Below, one piece after another: positions 43,626-52,887 of a stretch of DNA of 64,000 bases. The stretch comes from CBDDHT01 sp965227905 (lineage in GTDB: Bacteria > Pseudomonadota > Alphaproteobacteria > Rhizobiales > Methyloligellaceae), in the NCBI GenBank assembly GCA_965227905.1, contig OZ245780.1, forward strand, positions 5,146,001 to 5,210,000, in the 5' to 3' direction. Below the pieces are notes generated by a model, which saw only the letters and a program-made list of their open reading frames with translations, made no database searches and was not told the origin of the DNA. How positions within the stretch are numbered: the first letter of the stretch is position 1; each line of letters opens with the position of its first letter. The position numbers and the translations under genes are program-made.

Positions 43626-44273
43626 GTGGCACGTCGATCGGATCATAGCCGTGATGAGCTCTACCGCCTCGCCACGGTCGCGGCACGGAAAATCGTCGAA
43701 ACGCGAGGAATCGAGGCGCTTACGGCACGAAGCGTCGCCGATGCCATCGGCTATTCCCCCGGCACGCTTTACAATGTGTTCGACAATTTCGAAGCGCTGA
43801 TCGTTCGCCTGAATGGGAGCACGCTCGACAAACTTCATGATGAATTGTCGGCGATCCTGAGAACAGGTCGACCAGCGCAGGATCTGCGTGCCCTGCTCGC
43901 GGCCTATCTTGGGTTCCAGGAGGCCCATCCGAATCTCTGGACGGCCCTATTTGGGTATTCGCTGGCACCTGGCCATCCCCTCCCCGACTGGTACATAGCA
44001 AAGGTCGAACGCGTTCTGGGTTTGGTAGAAGCAGCCCTGGAGCCCCTGTTCGCTCCGGGAGAGAAAGAAGATCTCGGCAATGCCGCAAGGATCCTTTGGG
44101 CAAGTGTGCACGGAATCTGTTCGCTGTCTCTCACTGGCAAACTGCGGACGGTCACGACGCAGTCGCTCGAAGAGATGACCGAAACATTGATGGCTTGCTT
44201 CGTCTACTCGCTCGAGACGGTGAATGCCGGGCGGCCGGGCAAGTCCATTTCAGCGCGACAGTCAGAGGCATAG
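43626..44273 (+). CDS. TetR family regulator of phospholipid genes
   Basis: 215 residues from GTG 43626, with AGAGGAG eight bases upstream. HTH (about 10-58; ARSVADAIGYSPGTLYNVFDN) and WHG-type ligand domain (HPNLWTALFGYSL, ASVHGICSLSL). It stands immediately downstream of three operator-like repeats and shares features with the TetR at 40591-41220. It probably senses an acyl-CoA or fatty acid and controls the divergent lipid operons (inference from neighbours). Confidence 0.9.
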   Translation: MARRSDHSRDELYRLATVAARKIVETRGIEALTARSVADAIGYSPGTLYNVFDNFEALIVRLNGSTLDKLHDELSAILRTGRPAQDLRALLAAYLGFQEAHPNLWTALFGYSLAPGHPLPDWYIAKVERVLGLVEAALEPLFAPGEKEDLGNAARILWASVHGICSLSLTGKLRTVTTQSLEEMTETLMACFVYSLETVNAGRPGKSISARQSEA

Positions 44274-44280
44274 AGCGATA

Positions 44281-45240
44281 ATGTCTGCATTCATGAATAA
44301 ACAGTCGTTGAGCAAGGTCGCTGCAGCTGCCGCTGTTTTGGCGTCCACTCTTGCTGCAGCGGACGTCGCGCATGCAGAACAAAACGCACGCCGAAATTTC
44401 AATCTACCGGTCAAAACCCTCGGCGGCTCTCAGCTTTGGGTCGATACCTACATTCACGCCGGTTGGCGCATCCAGCGCAATGTCATCACCGGTCATTCCC
44501 GACTTCTTGATCCGGAAGATGTTCGGCGGGCTTGGGGATCTCTCGCAAAATGCAATGCTGCATTCGCAAGAATCCGGTCAGAAACCAGCCTTACCGTTCC
44601 AAGTCAGCATCTTGTCCTCCTCGTGCATGGCATTGCGCCGTTGCCCGGGCCATTCGATACAATGGAGGCCGCGCTTGGAGAAGCCGGCTTTGACGCTACG
44701 GCAATCAGTTATCCGAGCACACGGGGATCCATCGAGGATCACGCCGCCGGTATTGCTCGCATTCTCGACAGGACGGACGGAAGCACAATGGTTTCCTTCG
44801 TCACCCACAGTATGGGCGGCCTTGTCGTTCGCCACCTGCTCGCCATGGACAGCGCCTGGAAGCAACGCATCAAAGTTGGGCGCATTGTGCAGATCGCGCC
44901 GCCCAATCAGGGTGCCGAGATGGCCGGATGGGTATCGCGATTTCGTCCCTACCAGTTGGTTTTCGGCAAGGCCGGACAAGGACTCAGGCCAGCTGCTGCG
45001 AAGTCCATCCCGACGTTAAACCATCCGTTTGCCATTATTGCAGGCGGCAAAGGCGACGGGGTCGGATTCAATCCTTTGTTAAGCGGCGATGATGACGGTG
45101 TTGTGCGTGTGTCTGAAACCGCGCTCGAACATGCCCAGGCGCGTCTTCTGGTGCGGGCCAATCACGCCCTGCTCGTCGGCCACCCACAGGTCATCAAAGC
45201 CACGACGCAATTCCTCAAACAAGGTATGATTCGAGATTGA
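44281..45240 (+). CDS. Exported alpha/beta hydrolase, lipase-like
   Basis: 319 residues from ATG 44281. Signal peptide with cleavage near AHA-EQ (about 32), so the enzyme is periplasmic or secreted. Lipase features are LVHGIAPLPG (oxyanion region), the nucleophile elbow THSMGG, and a conserved Asp/His in the C-terminal part (ANHALLVGHP holds the likely catalytic His). It is followed after 15 bases by the LplT-PlsC-Aas fusion gene, so it could release lysophospholipid or fatty acid in the envelope for re-acylation. Confidence 0.85.
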   Translation: MSAFMNKQSLSKVAAAAAVLASTLAAADVAHAEQNARRNFNLPVKTLGGSQLWVDTYIHAGWRIQRNVITGHSRLLDPEDVRRAWGSLAKCNAAFARIRSETSLTVPSQHLVLLVHGIAPLPGPFDTMEAALGEAGFDATAISYPSTRGSIEDHAAGIARILDRTDGSTMVSFVTHSMGGLVVRHLLAMDSAWKQRIKVGRIVQIAPPNQGAEMAGWVSRFRPYQLVFGKAGQGLRPAAAKSIPTLNHPFAIIAGGKGDGVGFNPLLSGDDDGVVRVSETALEHAQARLLVRANHALLVGHPQVIKATTQFLKQGMIRD

Positions 45241-45255
45241 TCGGGGAGACGGCAC

Positions 45256-48200
45256 ATGACAGGCACTCAATACGACCTTCTACGCACGAGGCGCTTCCTG
45301 CCACTTTTCCTGACGCAGGCGTTGGGGGCACTGAACGACAATCTGTTCAAGAACGCGCTGGCGATATTGATCATCTATCGGATCGCCGACGCGGCCGGAC
45401 TCAACGGTCAGGTTCTCGTCGCCGCAGCTGCTGGGATTTTCATCCTGCCGTTCTTCCTCTTCTCGGCAACCGCCGGCCAAATGGCCGACAAGTTTGAGAA
45501 GTCGCGGCTCATCCAAACCATCAAGGCCGCAGAGATCGCAATCATGTCGCTTGGTGCCATCAGCTTCTGGATAGGCGACGTCTGGTTGATGATCGGTGTC
45601 TTGTTCCTGATGGGAACACAGTCGGCATTCTTCGGTCCGGTCAAATATTCAATCCTGCCCGACCACCTGGCGGAAGACGAACTGATCGGCGGCAATGCTC
45701 TGGTGGAAGCCGGAACCTTTCTGGCAATCCTGCTGGGCACGATTGCCGGCGGTCTTCTGATCCTGACGGGTTACGGAACGCTCATTGTCTCCGCGTGCGT
45801 CCTGCTGCTTGCCGCACTGGGATTTGCCACGAGCCTGCAGATCCCGAAAGCGCCGGCACCATTGCCAGGCCTGCATATCAATCTGAATTTCATTGCCGAG
45901 ACCCGGTCCATCATCAAGAAGGCGGGAGAGGACAAACGCATCTATCTGTCGATCCTGGGCATTTCCTGGTTCTGGCTCATCGGCGCCACCTTCCTCTCGC
46001 AGTTCCCTGCACTGGCAAAAGACGTTCTCGGTGCCGACGAGACGGTCGTCACACTCTTCTTGACCGTCTTCTCTATCGGTATTGCTCTCGGGTCCCTCGC
46101 CTGCAACCAACTGCTAAAAGGCGAAGTGACGGCGAAATATGTGCCTTTCGGCGCAATCGGCATGACGATCTTCATTGTCGATCTCTATTTCGCGTGTAAT
46201 GGCGCGAGCGCGCCAGCATCCGGCGCCAGCCTCGCCGGCGCCCTGACGTTCCTGAGTGAAGCCGCCAACTATCGGATCCTGTTCGATCTGCTAGCGATAT
46301 CGGTTTGTGGCGGCGTGTTTATCGTGCCGCTCTACTCGATTATCCAGTGCGAGAGCGAGGAGAGTCATCGCTCGCGCACCATCGCCGCCAACAACATCAT
46401 CAACGCCCTGTTCATCACAGTGGGTGCCCTTGTGGCGAGCGGCCTGCTGGCACTCAGTGTCAGTGTCCCGATGGTGTTCCTGATCATGGCGATCGTGAAC
46501 GGCGTTGTTGCGGTCTATATCTGTAAACTCCTGCCCGATGCGTTGATCCGAGCCTTCTTGATCTCTCTTCTCAAACTCTTCTACCGGGTCGAAGTGCGCG
46601 GTCTCGAGAACTATGCGAAGGCCGGAAAACGCGCGGTTGTTGTCGTCAATCACATCTCGTTCCTCGATCCGGTCCTGCTCGCGGTTTTTCTGCCCGTGAA
46701 ACCGATCTTCGCGATCAATACCCATATCGCCAAGGCGTGGTGGGTCCGCCCGTTCCTCAGATTGGTCGATGCATTCCCGCTCGATCCGACGAACCCGATG
46801 GCGACCAAATCCCTGATCAAGGCCGTCTCGGAAGACCGCCACTGCGTGATCTTCCCCGAGGGGAGGATTACCGTCACGGGCGCTTTGATGAAGGTCTATG
46901 AAGGCCCTGGCATGGTTGCCGACAAGTCCGATGCCGAACTGATCCCCATCCGCATCGATGGCGCCCAATACACGCCGTTCTCAAGGCTGCGTGGGAAGGT
47001 CCGCATAAGGCTGTTCCCCAAGATCACCATGACAATCCTGCCACCGCAACGCTTCGAAGTACCCAGCGAACTTGTGGGCCGGGCCCGGCGGCAGATTGTC
47101 GGCGCCAAGCTCTATGACGTGATGAGCGAAATGGTCTTCGAGACATGCGACCGGGACGAAACGCTGTTCGAATCGATGCTCACGGCCAAGTCGATACATG
47201 GGGGCGGGCACCGGATTGTCGAAGACGTGCAACGCGAACCGATCAGCTACAACCAGCTCACACTCGGGTCGCTCGTCCTCGGACGCAAGATCGGCTCCCT
47301 TACCAAGAAAGGGGAATTCGTCGGCATGATGTTGCCGAACTCGGTCGGAGCAATCGTGACGTTTTTCGCATTGCAGGCCTTTGGCCGCGTCCCGGCGATC
47401 CTGAACTTTTCCACAGGCCTCATGAACATGCGGGGCGCTATCTCTACGGCCAAGATCAAAACGCTTCTGACTTCGCGGCGGTTCGTCGAAATGGCCAAGT
47501 TGGAGGAGACCGTGGAGGCACTGGGTAGCGACGTAAGAATCGTCTATCTCGAAGACTTGAGAGCAAAGATCTCGATATTCGGAAAACTGCTAGGGCTGAT
47601 CTCGAAACCGTTTGCGCGCTCGATTCACGGAGCAAACAATAGCAGCCCAGACGATCCGGCTGTCGTGCTCTTCACTTCCGGGTCGGAGGGCACCCCTAAA
47701 GGCGTCGTCCTTAGTCACGGCAATCTGCTGGCAAACCGGTTCCAGCTCAGCGCACGTGTCGATTTCAACCCCACCGACATCGTATTCAACGCCTTGCCGA
47801 TCTTCCACTCTTTCGGCCTGACTGGCGGCACGCTTCTGCCGATCCTTTCCGGCGTAAAGACGTTTCTTTACCCCTCACCTCTGCATTACCGGATCGTTCC
47901 CGCGCTGGTATACGACACCAACGCCACGATCATGTTCGGGACCGATACGTTCCTGACAGGCTACGGGCGCGTGGCACATCCGTATGATTTCTACAGCGTA
48001 CGCTACGTGTTTGCCGGCGCCGAGAAAGTGAAGGATGAGACACGCCGCGTCTGGTCCGACAAGTTCGGCATCCGGATCTTCGAGGGCTACGGTGCGACGG
48101 AAGCCTCACCGGCAATTACGATAAACACCCCTCTGCATTTTTCGGCCGGCACCGTCGGGCGTCTGATGCCCGGCATCGAGTATTCGCTTGAGCCTGTACC

Positions 48201-48675
48201 CGGTATCGACGAAGGCGGCCGCCTCGTGATCAAAGGGCCGAATGTCATGCTGGGTTATCTTCGCGCCGAAAATCCAGGTGTGATCGAGCGCACCAAGGAT
48301 CAGACTTACGATACCGGCGACATTGTCATAGTCGACGATCAGGGCTTTATCACCATCCAAGGCCGTGCCAAGCGATTCGCGAAAATTGCAGGCGAAATGG
48401 TCTCGCTGAGTGCGGTCGAAAGCTATGCGGCGAATGTCTGGCCCGATAACATGCACGCCATTGTCGCCGTACCGGATGCACGCAAGGGTGAGCAGCTGGT
48501 GCTTGTTACCGACCATCAAGGGGCTGCACGGGACGAACTGCTGGAATATGCCAGAAACCAGGGCATTGCCGAGCTGATGGTACCGCGCACGATCAAGCCG
48601 GTTGATGCCCTGCCTGTCCTGGCAACAGGCAAGGTCGACTATGTTGGACTGAGGGCCTTGGTGGATGCCGCGTGA
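45256..48675 (+). CDS. LplT-PlsC-Aas fusion: lysophospholipid flippase, acyltransferase, acyl-ACP synthetase
   Basis: The 1139-residue three-domain protein handles lysophospholipid recycling. Residues 1-430 form a 12-helix MFS transporter of the LplT type (TQALGALNDNLFKNAL at 17-32). Residues about 445-640 form a PlsC domain with NHISFLD and FPEGRIT. Residues about 660-1139 form an AMP-binding acyl-ACP synthetase (FTSGSEGTPKG, GYGATEASP, YDTGDI). In E. coli LplT and Aas are two proteins that take up and re-acylate lysophosphatidylethanolamine; here all steps are on one chain in the inner membrane. It is the third gene of the TetR-lipase-Aas operon. Length and order agree with known fused homologues. 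Confidence 0.93.
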   Translation: MTGTQYDLLRTRRFLPLFLTQALGALNDNLFKNALAILIIYRIADAAGLNGQVLVAAAAGIFILPFFLFSATAGQMADKFEKSRLIQTIKAAEIAIMSLGAISFWIGDVWLMIGVLFLMGTQSAFFGPVKYSILPDHLAEDELIGGNALVEAGTFLAILLGTIAGGLLILTGYGTLIVSACVLLLAALGFATSLQIPKAPAPLPGLHINLNFIAETRSIIKKAGEDKRIYLSILGISWFWLIGATFLSQFPALAKDVLGADETVVTLFLTVFSIGIALGSLACNQLLKGEVTAKYVPFGAIGMTIFIVDLYFACNGASAPASGASLAGALTFLSEAANYRILFDLLAISVCGGVFIVPLYSIIQCESEESHRSRTIAANNIINALFITVGALVASGLLALSVSVPMVFLIMAIVNGVVAVYICKLLPDALIRAFLISLLKLFYRVEVRGLENYAKAGKRAVVVVNHISFLDPVLLAVFLPVKPIFAINTHIAKAWWVRPFLRLVDAFPLDPTNPMATKSLIKAVSEDRHCVIFPEGRITVTGALMKVYEGPGMVADKSDAELIPIRIDGAQYTPFSRLRGKVRIRLFPKITMTILPPQRFEVPSELVGRARRQIVGAKLYDVMSEMVFETCDRDETLFESMLTAKSIHGGGHRIVEDVQREPISYNQLTLGSLVLGRKIGSLTKKGEFVGMMLPNSVGAIVTFFALQAFGRVPAILNFSTGLMNMRGAISTAKIKTLLTSRRFVEMAKLEETVEALGSDVRIVYLEDLRAKISIFGKLLGLISKPFARSIHGANNSSPDDPAVVLFTSGSEGTPKGVVLSHGNLLANRFQLSARVDFNPTDIVFNALPIFHSFGLTGGTLLPILSGVKTFLYPSPLHYRIVPALVYDTNATIMFGTDTFLTGYGRVAHPYDFYSVRYVFAGAEKVKDETRRVWSDKFGIRIFEGYGATEASPAITINTPLHFSAGTVGRLMPGIEYSLEPVPGIDEGGRLVIKGPNVMLGYLRAENPGVIERTKDQTYDTGDIVIVDDQGFITIQGRAKRFAKIAGEMVSLSAVESYAANVWPDNMHAIVAVPDARKGEQLVLVTDHQGAARDELLEYARNQGIAELMVPRTIKPVDALPVLATGKVDYVGLRALVDAA

Positions 48676-48727
48676 CGCATCGAGACGGTTTGCCACTTGG
48701 GCCGCGACACGGTGACCGGATTAAGTT

Positions 48728-48743
48728 ATACCGCCGCCGGTAT
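48728..48743. promoter_or_regulatory. ATACCG-N4-CGGTAT inverted repeat upstream of IclR gene
   Basis: ATACCG and CGGTAT flank CCGC, 66 bases upstream of the IclR start, in the 133-base gap after the Aas gene. Candidate autoregulatory site; inferred only. Confidence 0.3.
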
Positions 48744-48808
48744 TAGGTGATGAGCCTGGAAATAGAGTACGATCCAGCGTTCAAAGGTCGAAAATGAAAG
48801 ACTGAGCT

Positions 48809-49648
48809 TTGGCGAAAACACAATCCGACGTTATCGAGCGCAGTGGTTCACCGAACCCGGCGAAAGGCGCCGGCTCGCTCGCACGCGGCCTCAGGATCAT
48901 TTCCGTACTGACCGAAACGCCGCAGCCACTCTCGCTGGCGGAAATCTCTCAGCAGGCCGGTATCGACACATCGACGACTCACCGCCTTCTTCAGGTCCTT
49001 ATCTCCGAAGGTCAGGCCCTCAAGGAACCTGGCGGCAAGCGTTATCTGGCCAGTCCCAAGAGCTTGTTGCCTTTGTCCCCCTATCACGCTCTCAACCTTT
49101 TGAGACGCGATAGCGAGCGGGTGTTGATGTCCCTGCGCGATAGCCTCGGTGAAACCGCCAGCATGGTCATCTATTGCTACGGCGAGCGACTCCTGCTGGA
49201 GCTTGCGCCGGGCCGCAATCCGCTGACCCCCTATTATGGCACCTGGCTCTCCAGCCCGCTTTATGCCTCGGCCTCCGGAAAAGCGCTGCTTATGGCCATG
49301 AGCAAGGAAGAACGGCAAGCGGCCCTTGGTCCGGGGCCCTACCACGCCCATACACCGCAGACGATCACCGACCCGGACGAACTCGAACGGCATTTGGAGG
49401 AGTTTGCCGACCTTGGCTACGTGGTCGCATCGGACGATGCATTCGTTGGGTTCACGGCAATTGCCGCGCCACTGCGGACGAACACGGACAACACACTTGG
49501 ATGCTTCGCACTGACGGGCAGTACAGAGGATCTCACCGGAGAGCGGATCCATGAGGCCGGTGTCAAACTGAAGAACGCCGCCGATCTTTTTTCCCACGGT
49601 ACGCCGTCACTGTGGGCATTGAGCAATTTTCTGGGGCTGCACGCGTAG
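48809..49648 (+). CDS. IclR family transcriptional regulator
   Basis: 279 residues from TTG 48809; no ATG in frame lies nearby. The N-terminal winged helix (about 22-82; LSLAEISQQAGIDTSTTHRL then LQVLISEGQ) is followed by the IclR effector domain (about 95-270; SASGKALLMAMS near the middle). IclR regulators often control aromatic degradation, and a Rieske oxygenase operon begins 0.9 kb downstream, so that operon is a plausible target. Its stop is one base from the stop of a convergent gene. Confidence 0.88.
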   Translation: MAKTQSDVIERSGSPNPAKGAGSLARGLRIISVLTETPQPLSLAEISQQAGIDTSTTHRLLQVLISEGQALKEPGGKRYLASPKSLLPLSPYHALNLLRRDSERVLMSLRDSLGETASMVIYCYGERLLLELAPGRNPLTPYYGTWLSSPLYASASGKALLMAMSKEERQAALGPGPYHAHTPQTITDPDELERHLEEFADLGYVVASDDAFVGFTAIAAPLRTNTDNTLGCFALTGSTEDLTGERIHEAGVKLKNAADLFSHGTPSLWALSNFLGLHA

Positions 49649-49649
49649 A

Positions 49650-50003
49650 CTAATCCGGCAGCCGGCGTCGCACGCTTGGAACGAACAGAACCGCCAGTAC
49701 GAGCAATGTCGCAGCGCAGCCACCAATGAAGTACATCGTCTTGTGCTTGTGGGCGTAGTGGATGAACACCCACAGAAGCGCCAACAGGAGCCCCATGGGA
49801 TAAGCGTATCTTGCGTTGCTCGAACTTCCCGACTTCCCTAATTCGGCCAGCTCCAAGAATACAAAGACTCCGCCGGCAGCAGCAGCCGAAAAGGCGCCAC
49901 TCAAGACGGCTGCCCAATTGGTCCAGTCGGTGACGTGCAGAAGCGCAAACGAGATCACGAGTCCGACAAAAAGTCCCAGCGATAAAAAGCTTACCGTCGC
50001 CAT
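49650..50003 (-). CDS. Small membrane protein, unknown function
   Basis: 117 residues from ATG 50003 with about four hydrophobic segments (about 4-22, 30-52, 69-84, 90-107) and a short basic C-terminal tail. The middle loop LGKSGSSSNARYAYP is polar. No family recognised. It is convergent with the IclR gene and transcribed away from the Rieske operon, sharing the long AT-rich gap with it. Confidence 0.6.
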   Translation of the reverse strand: MATVSFLSLGLFVGLVISFALLHVTDWTNWAAVLSGAFSAAAAGGVFVFLELAELGKSGSSSNARYAYPMGLLLALLWVFIHYAHKHKTMYFIGGCAATLLVLAVLFVPSVRRRLPD

Positions 50004-50522
50004 CTCAGATCCCAATTCCCGACTGTCTTCGACGGCCTCTTATACCGGATATCCGTTGCACCATGTCAATTTGATTGCACTGCAAACCTGCTTTGCTGGC
50101 CGTGCGGAATTCTATTCCCGAGACAAGGCACAAAAAACCGACACATCAGTTTTTCCGATTTATTTCGGCCGTTTTGTCGCAGTTCTATTCATTATAGTTT
50201 TGTGACGCTATCAACTGATAGACCGCAACTGCGACATGCGACAATTTAAGCCATTGAATTTACGAGTTGATTTTCAAGATCGATAAATAGATAGATATAA
50301 ATAAATTTACTGAAACTATGAGCGCATAAGAATTTTTGATTATATCTATCAAATCCTATCCGCCTAGCATTCCCCAAAATAACCAAACATTCGATTGATC
50401 CGGATCGCCATCACCATGGTGTCCGGGCAAGGCGGCACAGTGTTTCTGCGCCGTTAAGGGAGAACTATTGGCGTTTTCACGGCGCAATAGTAACGCAACA
50501 AAGGGCGAAAGGAGACCGCACA
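50004..50522. promoter_or_regulatory. 519-base AT-rich intergenic region before Rieske operon
   Basis: No gene seen. TGTCGCAGTT (50175-50184) and its perfect reverse complement AACTGCGACA (50227-50236) lie 52 bases apart centre to centre, likely paired binding sites. An AT-rich stretch (50278-50355) contains GATAAATAGATAGATATAAATAAATT-like runs and could bend DNA. The Rieske start is preceded by AAGGAG (50508-50513). Confidence 0.45.
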
Positions 50523-51824
50523 ATGCCTGCTCGAAATTCTAAGCAGTGGAATGCAAAACCGGATCTGAAGCTTGGTGAATGGGTGAGTAGCGAAATTTAC
50601 TCGGATCCAGAGATTTTCGAGGAGGAACTGACAAAGATATGGAAAAAGTCGTGGATTCCTCTATGCCACGAGTCTGAGTTGCCTGAGCCTTATGATTTTC
50701 GAACAGCCGTGATCGCCCGCGAGCCAGTCATTATTGTCCGCGGTCCTGACAACAAGATCCGCGCTTTTCTCAATGTCTGTCCCCACCGCGGAATGATTAT
50801 CGATCGCCGCCCCGCCGGAAGCTTTCTAACGGGCGAGCCATCGGGCAATCCAAAGCACATGACCTGCATGTTCCACGGCTGGCAATTCGACATGAAAGGC
50901 AGCTGTGCAGAGATACCGCGCGAAAAGGCCGGCTATCAGGACCGCATCTCAAAATCAGGTCAAGGCCTGCGCCAACTCAGATGCGAAACCAAGTTCGGCG
51001 GCATCGTCTGGGTCACGTTGGATGACCAGATCCAGTGGAATGTCGAGGAATGGGCCGGCGGCGCCTTGGACTGCATCAAAGACTCACTCGACGAAGAGCC
51101 GCTTGAGATTTTCCATTATCACAAAGCGATCATCGACAGTAATTACAAGCTCTGGCACGACACGAACAGCGAGTTCTACCACGACTACATGCACTACCAT
51201 AATCGGGTCACCGGTTTCGATGACGCCTATTTCAGTCGTGAATGCTCAGCTTTCGACAATGGTCACGTGAATGTCGGCACGTTCACGGTGAACTATGCCG
51301 ACTACGACATTGCAGACGATCGCGGCAATCTCACCTTCCCGCATCTGCCGCCGAACAATTGGTACATGGTCGACATGTTCCCGGGCATCAACATCAACCT
51401 GCGGGGCTCGGCGTTGCGCATGGATCTGATGACACCGCTCGGTCCGGACAAGGTCATGATCGAGTTTCGCGGCCTTGGACTGAAAAGCGACAGCGAAGAG
51501 ACCCGCCTGAGACGGATCCATCACCACAACACGATTTGGGGACCGTTCGGCCGGAACCTGCATGAGGATCTTGTCGGCATCGCCGGCCAGGGTGTGGCGA
51601 TGTCTCCGGGTTCAGAAGAACGACGCATCCTCCACGCGCGCCACGAAGGTCTCTACATCCACGATGAAGTCGGCATGCGCCATTTCTACGATACCTGGGG
51701 CCGCTGGATGGACCGCCTCCCCAGCAACCCATCGCAGAAATACGAGGAAGGTTATGTGGTCGGGCCCGAGATGCCGCCAGCCAAAGGCCTTGCGACCTTC
51801 CCGGGGAAGGCTGCTGCGGAGTAA
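50523..51824 (+). CDS. Rieske non-heme iron oxygenase, large (alpha) subunit
   Basis: The 433-residue oxygenase component hydroxylates an aromatic or related ring. The Rieske [2Fe-2S] site is C86-x-H88 (NVCPHRG) and C115-x2-H118 (CMFHGW), with a 26-residue spacer, about ten longer than usual. The mononuclear iron site is N215, E217, H220 and H224 (NSEFYHDYMHYH); a Glu stands where most family members have the bridging Asp. Beta subunit and ferredoxin genes follow; the reductase does not. Closest group cannot be assigned without comparison; the small-subunit pairing argues for a dioxygenase of the biphenyl/benzoate type. Confidence 0.9.
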   Translation: MPARNSKQWNAKPDLKLGEWVSSEIYSDPEIFEEELTKIWKKSWIPLCHESELPEPYDFRTAVIAREPVIIVRGPDNKIRAFLNVCPHRGMIIDRRPAGSFLTGEPSGNPKHMTCMFHGWQFDMKGSCAEIPREKAGYQDRISKSGQGLRQLRCETKFGGIVWVTLDDQIQWNVEEWAGGALDCIKDSLDEEPLEIFHYHKAIIDSNYKLWHDTNSEFYHDYMHYHNRVTGFDDAYFSRECSAFDNGHVNVGTFTVNYADYDIADDRGNLTFPHLPPNNWYMVDMFPGININLRGSALRMDLMTPLGPDKVMIEFRGLGLKSDSEETRLRRIHHHNTIWGPFGRNLHEDLVGIAGQGVAMSPGSEERRILHARHEGLYIHDEVGMRHFYDTWGRWMDRLPSNPSQKYEEGYVVGPEMPPAKGLATFPGKAAAE

Positions 51825-51906
51825 GCGGCCTGTCTTCGCGACGACGATCAACTGCCGGTTCCAAGCCGGTAACAGCCAATCAAGAGCTTCAAGAGGAGCT
51901 GCACCG

Positions 51907-52395
51907 ATGAGTGCCAATCAAACGGAAATGGTGAAAGACGCAATCTATCAGGCCTGCCTGAATCTCGATGAACGGAAATGGGAGGACTGGCTCGATCAAT
52001 GTGACGACGACTTCCAATATTCGGTCACCGCGTTCAGTCCGGAAATCGGCAAGGACATGATCTATCTTGGTTTGAACCACGACGAGCTTAACAAATATTT
52101 CGAGCTCCTGCCAAAGCACAATACCGACCATTCACCGCTACGGCGTCACGCAACGGTGTATTCGGTCAAAGTCGACGACGATGGCAAGAAAGCGTCCGCT
52201 GTCACCTCCTTCCTGGTGACTCAGGAGATGTTTGATGGCATCGATGCGCCGATCGACACAGGGGAAAACCATCTGTTCGTTGTTGGACAATATCGCGATC
52301 AGTTCAACGTCGAGAATGGACGCGCGGTGTTCACGGAGCGCGAAGCAAGGATCTTCACGCGACGCCTGGATAAAGGCTCGCACTGGGTCCTATAG
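51907..52395 (+). CDS. Ring-hydroxylating oxygenase, small (beta) subunit
   Basis: The 162-residue subunit of the SnoaL-like fold has the typical length and opening (VKDAIYQACLNLDERKWEDW) of beta subunits, which build the alpha3-beta3 oxygenase. GAGGAG lies nine bases before ATG. It follows the alpha gene by 82 bases and is followed by a strong hairpin. ITRRLDKGSHWVL-type endings are common. Confidence 0.88.
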   Translation: MSANQTEMVKDAIYQACLNLDERKWEDWLDQCDDDFQYSVTAFSPEIGKDMIYLGLNHDELNKYFELLPKHNTDHSPLRRHATVYSVKVDDDGKKASAVTSFLVTQEMFDGIDAPIDTGENHLFVVGQYRDQFNVENGRAVFTEREARIFTRRLDKGSHWVL

Positions 52396-52406
52396 CCGAC
52401 ACAGAC

Positions 52407-52438
52407 GGGCACCCGCAGCCGCCCGCTGTCGGGTGCCC
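52407..52438 (+). terminator. Strong hairpin between beta subunit and ferredoxin genes
   Basis: GGGCACCCG (52407-52415) pairs with CGGGTGCCC (52430-52438); CAGC and GCTG inside extend the stem with a CGCCC loop. No U-run follows. It could attenuate transcription into the ferredoxin gene or protect the oxygenase mRNA. Confidence 0.5.
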
Positions 52439-52512
52439 ACACTTGCCTCAATGAAAGTCCCGGTCGACCTATTGACAGGGCTTCCAAACAATCAATTCAT
52501 GCAGCGGAGACG

Positions 52513-52887
52513 ATGATGAGCTGGAAGCGCGTCTGCACGAAAAACGAGATGAACGGCACGCCTCTCAAACAATTCGACGTCGATGGTGTCGCTGTCGTCG
52601 TTGCCAATATTGGCGATACCTTCCGGGCAATGCCCCCATATTGCCCGCATATGGAAGAGCCGCTTTCCGAATCCGGTGTTTGCGAGAACCACCATATGAC
52701 CTGCACGAAGCATCTATGGCAGTGGGACTTGAGGACAGGGGAACCGATTGGCGAAGCTGAGAAATCACTTCTGCTATATCCGCTTAAGGAGGACGGGGAC
52801 GACATCCTTATCGATATGAAGGAGGAACTGACCTACCAGTATGGCGACGAGTCCGATGACTTTGACGAAGATAGTCTCTGGGACTGA
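52513..52887 (+). CDS. Rieske-type ferredoxin of the oxygenase
   Basis: The 124-residue electron-transfer protein has ligands C44-x-H46 (YCPHMEEP) and C64-x2-H67 (CTKHLWQW). The acidic C-terminal tail (ESDDFDEDSLWD) is notable and could bind the partner reductase. Two adjacent ATGs (52513, 52516) are possible starts. Third gene of the operon; it ends with no gap to the convergent FtsH gene. It must take electrons from a reductase encoded elsewhere. Confidence 0.88.
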   Translation: MMSWKRVCTKNEMNGTPLKQFDVDGVAVVVANIGDTFRAMPPYCPHMEEPLSESGVCENHHMTCTKHLWQWDLRTGEPIGEAEKSLLLYPLKEDGDDILIDMKEELTYQYGDESDDFDEDSLWD

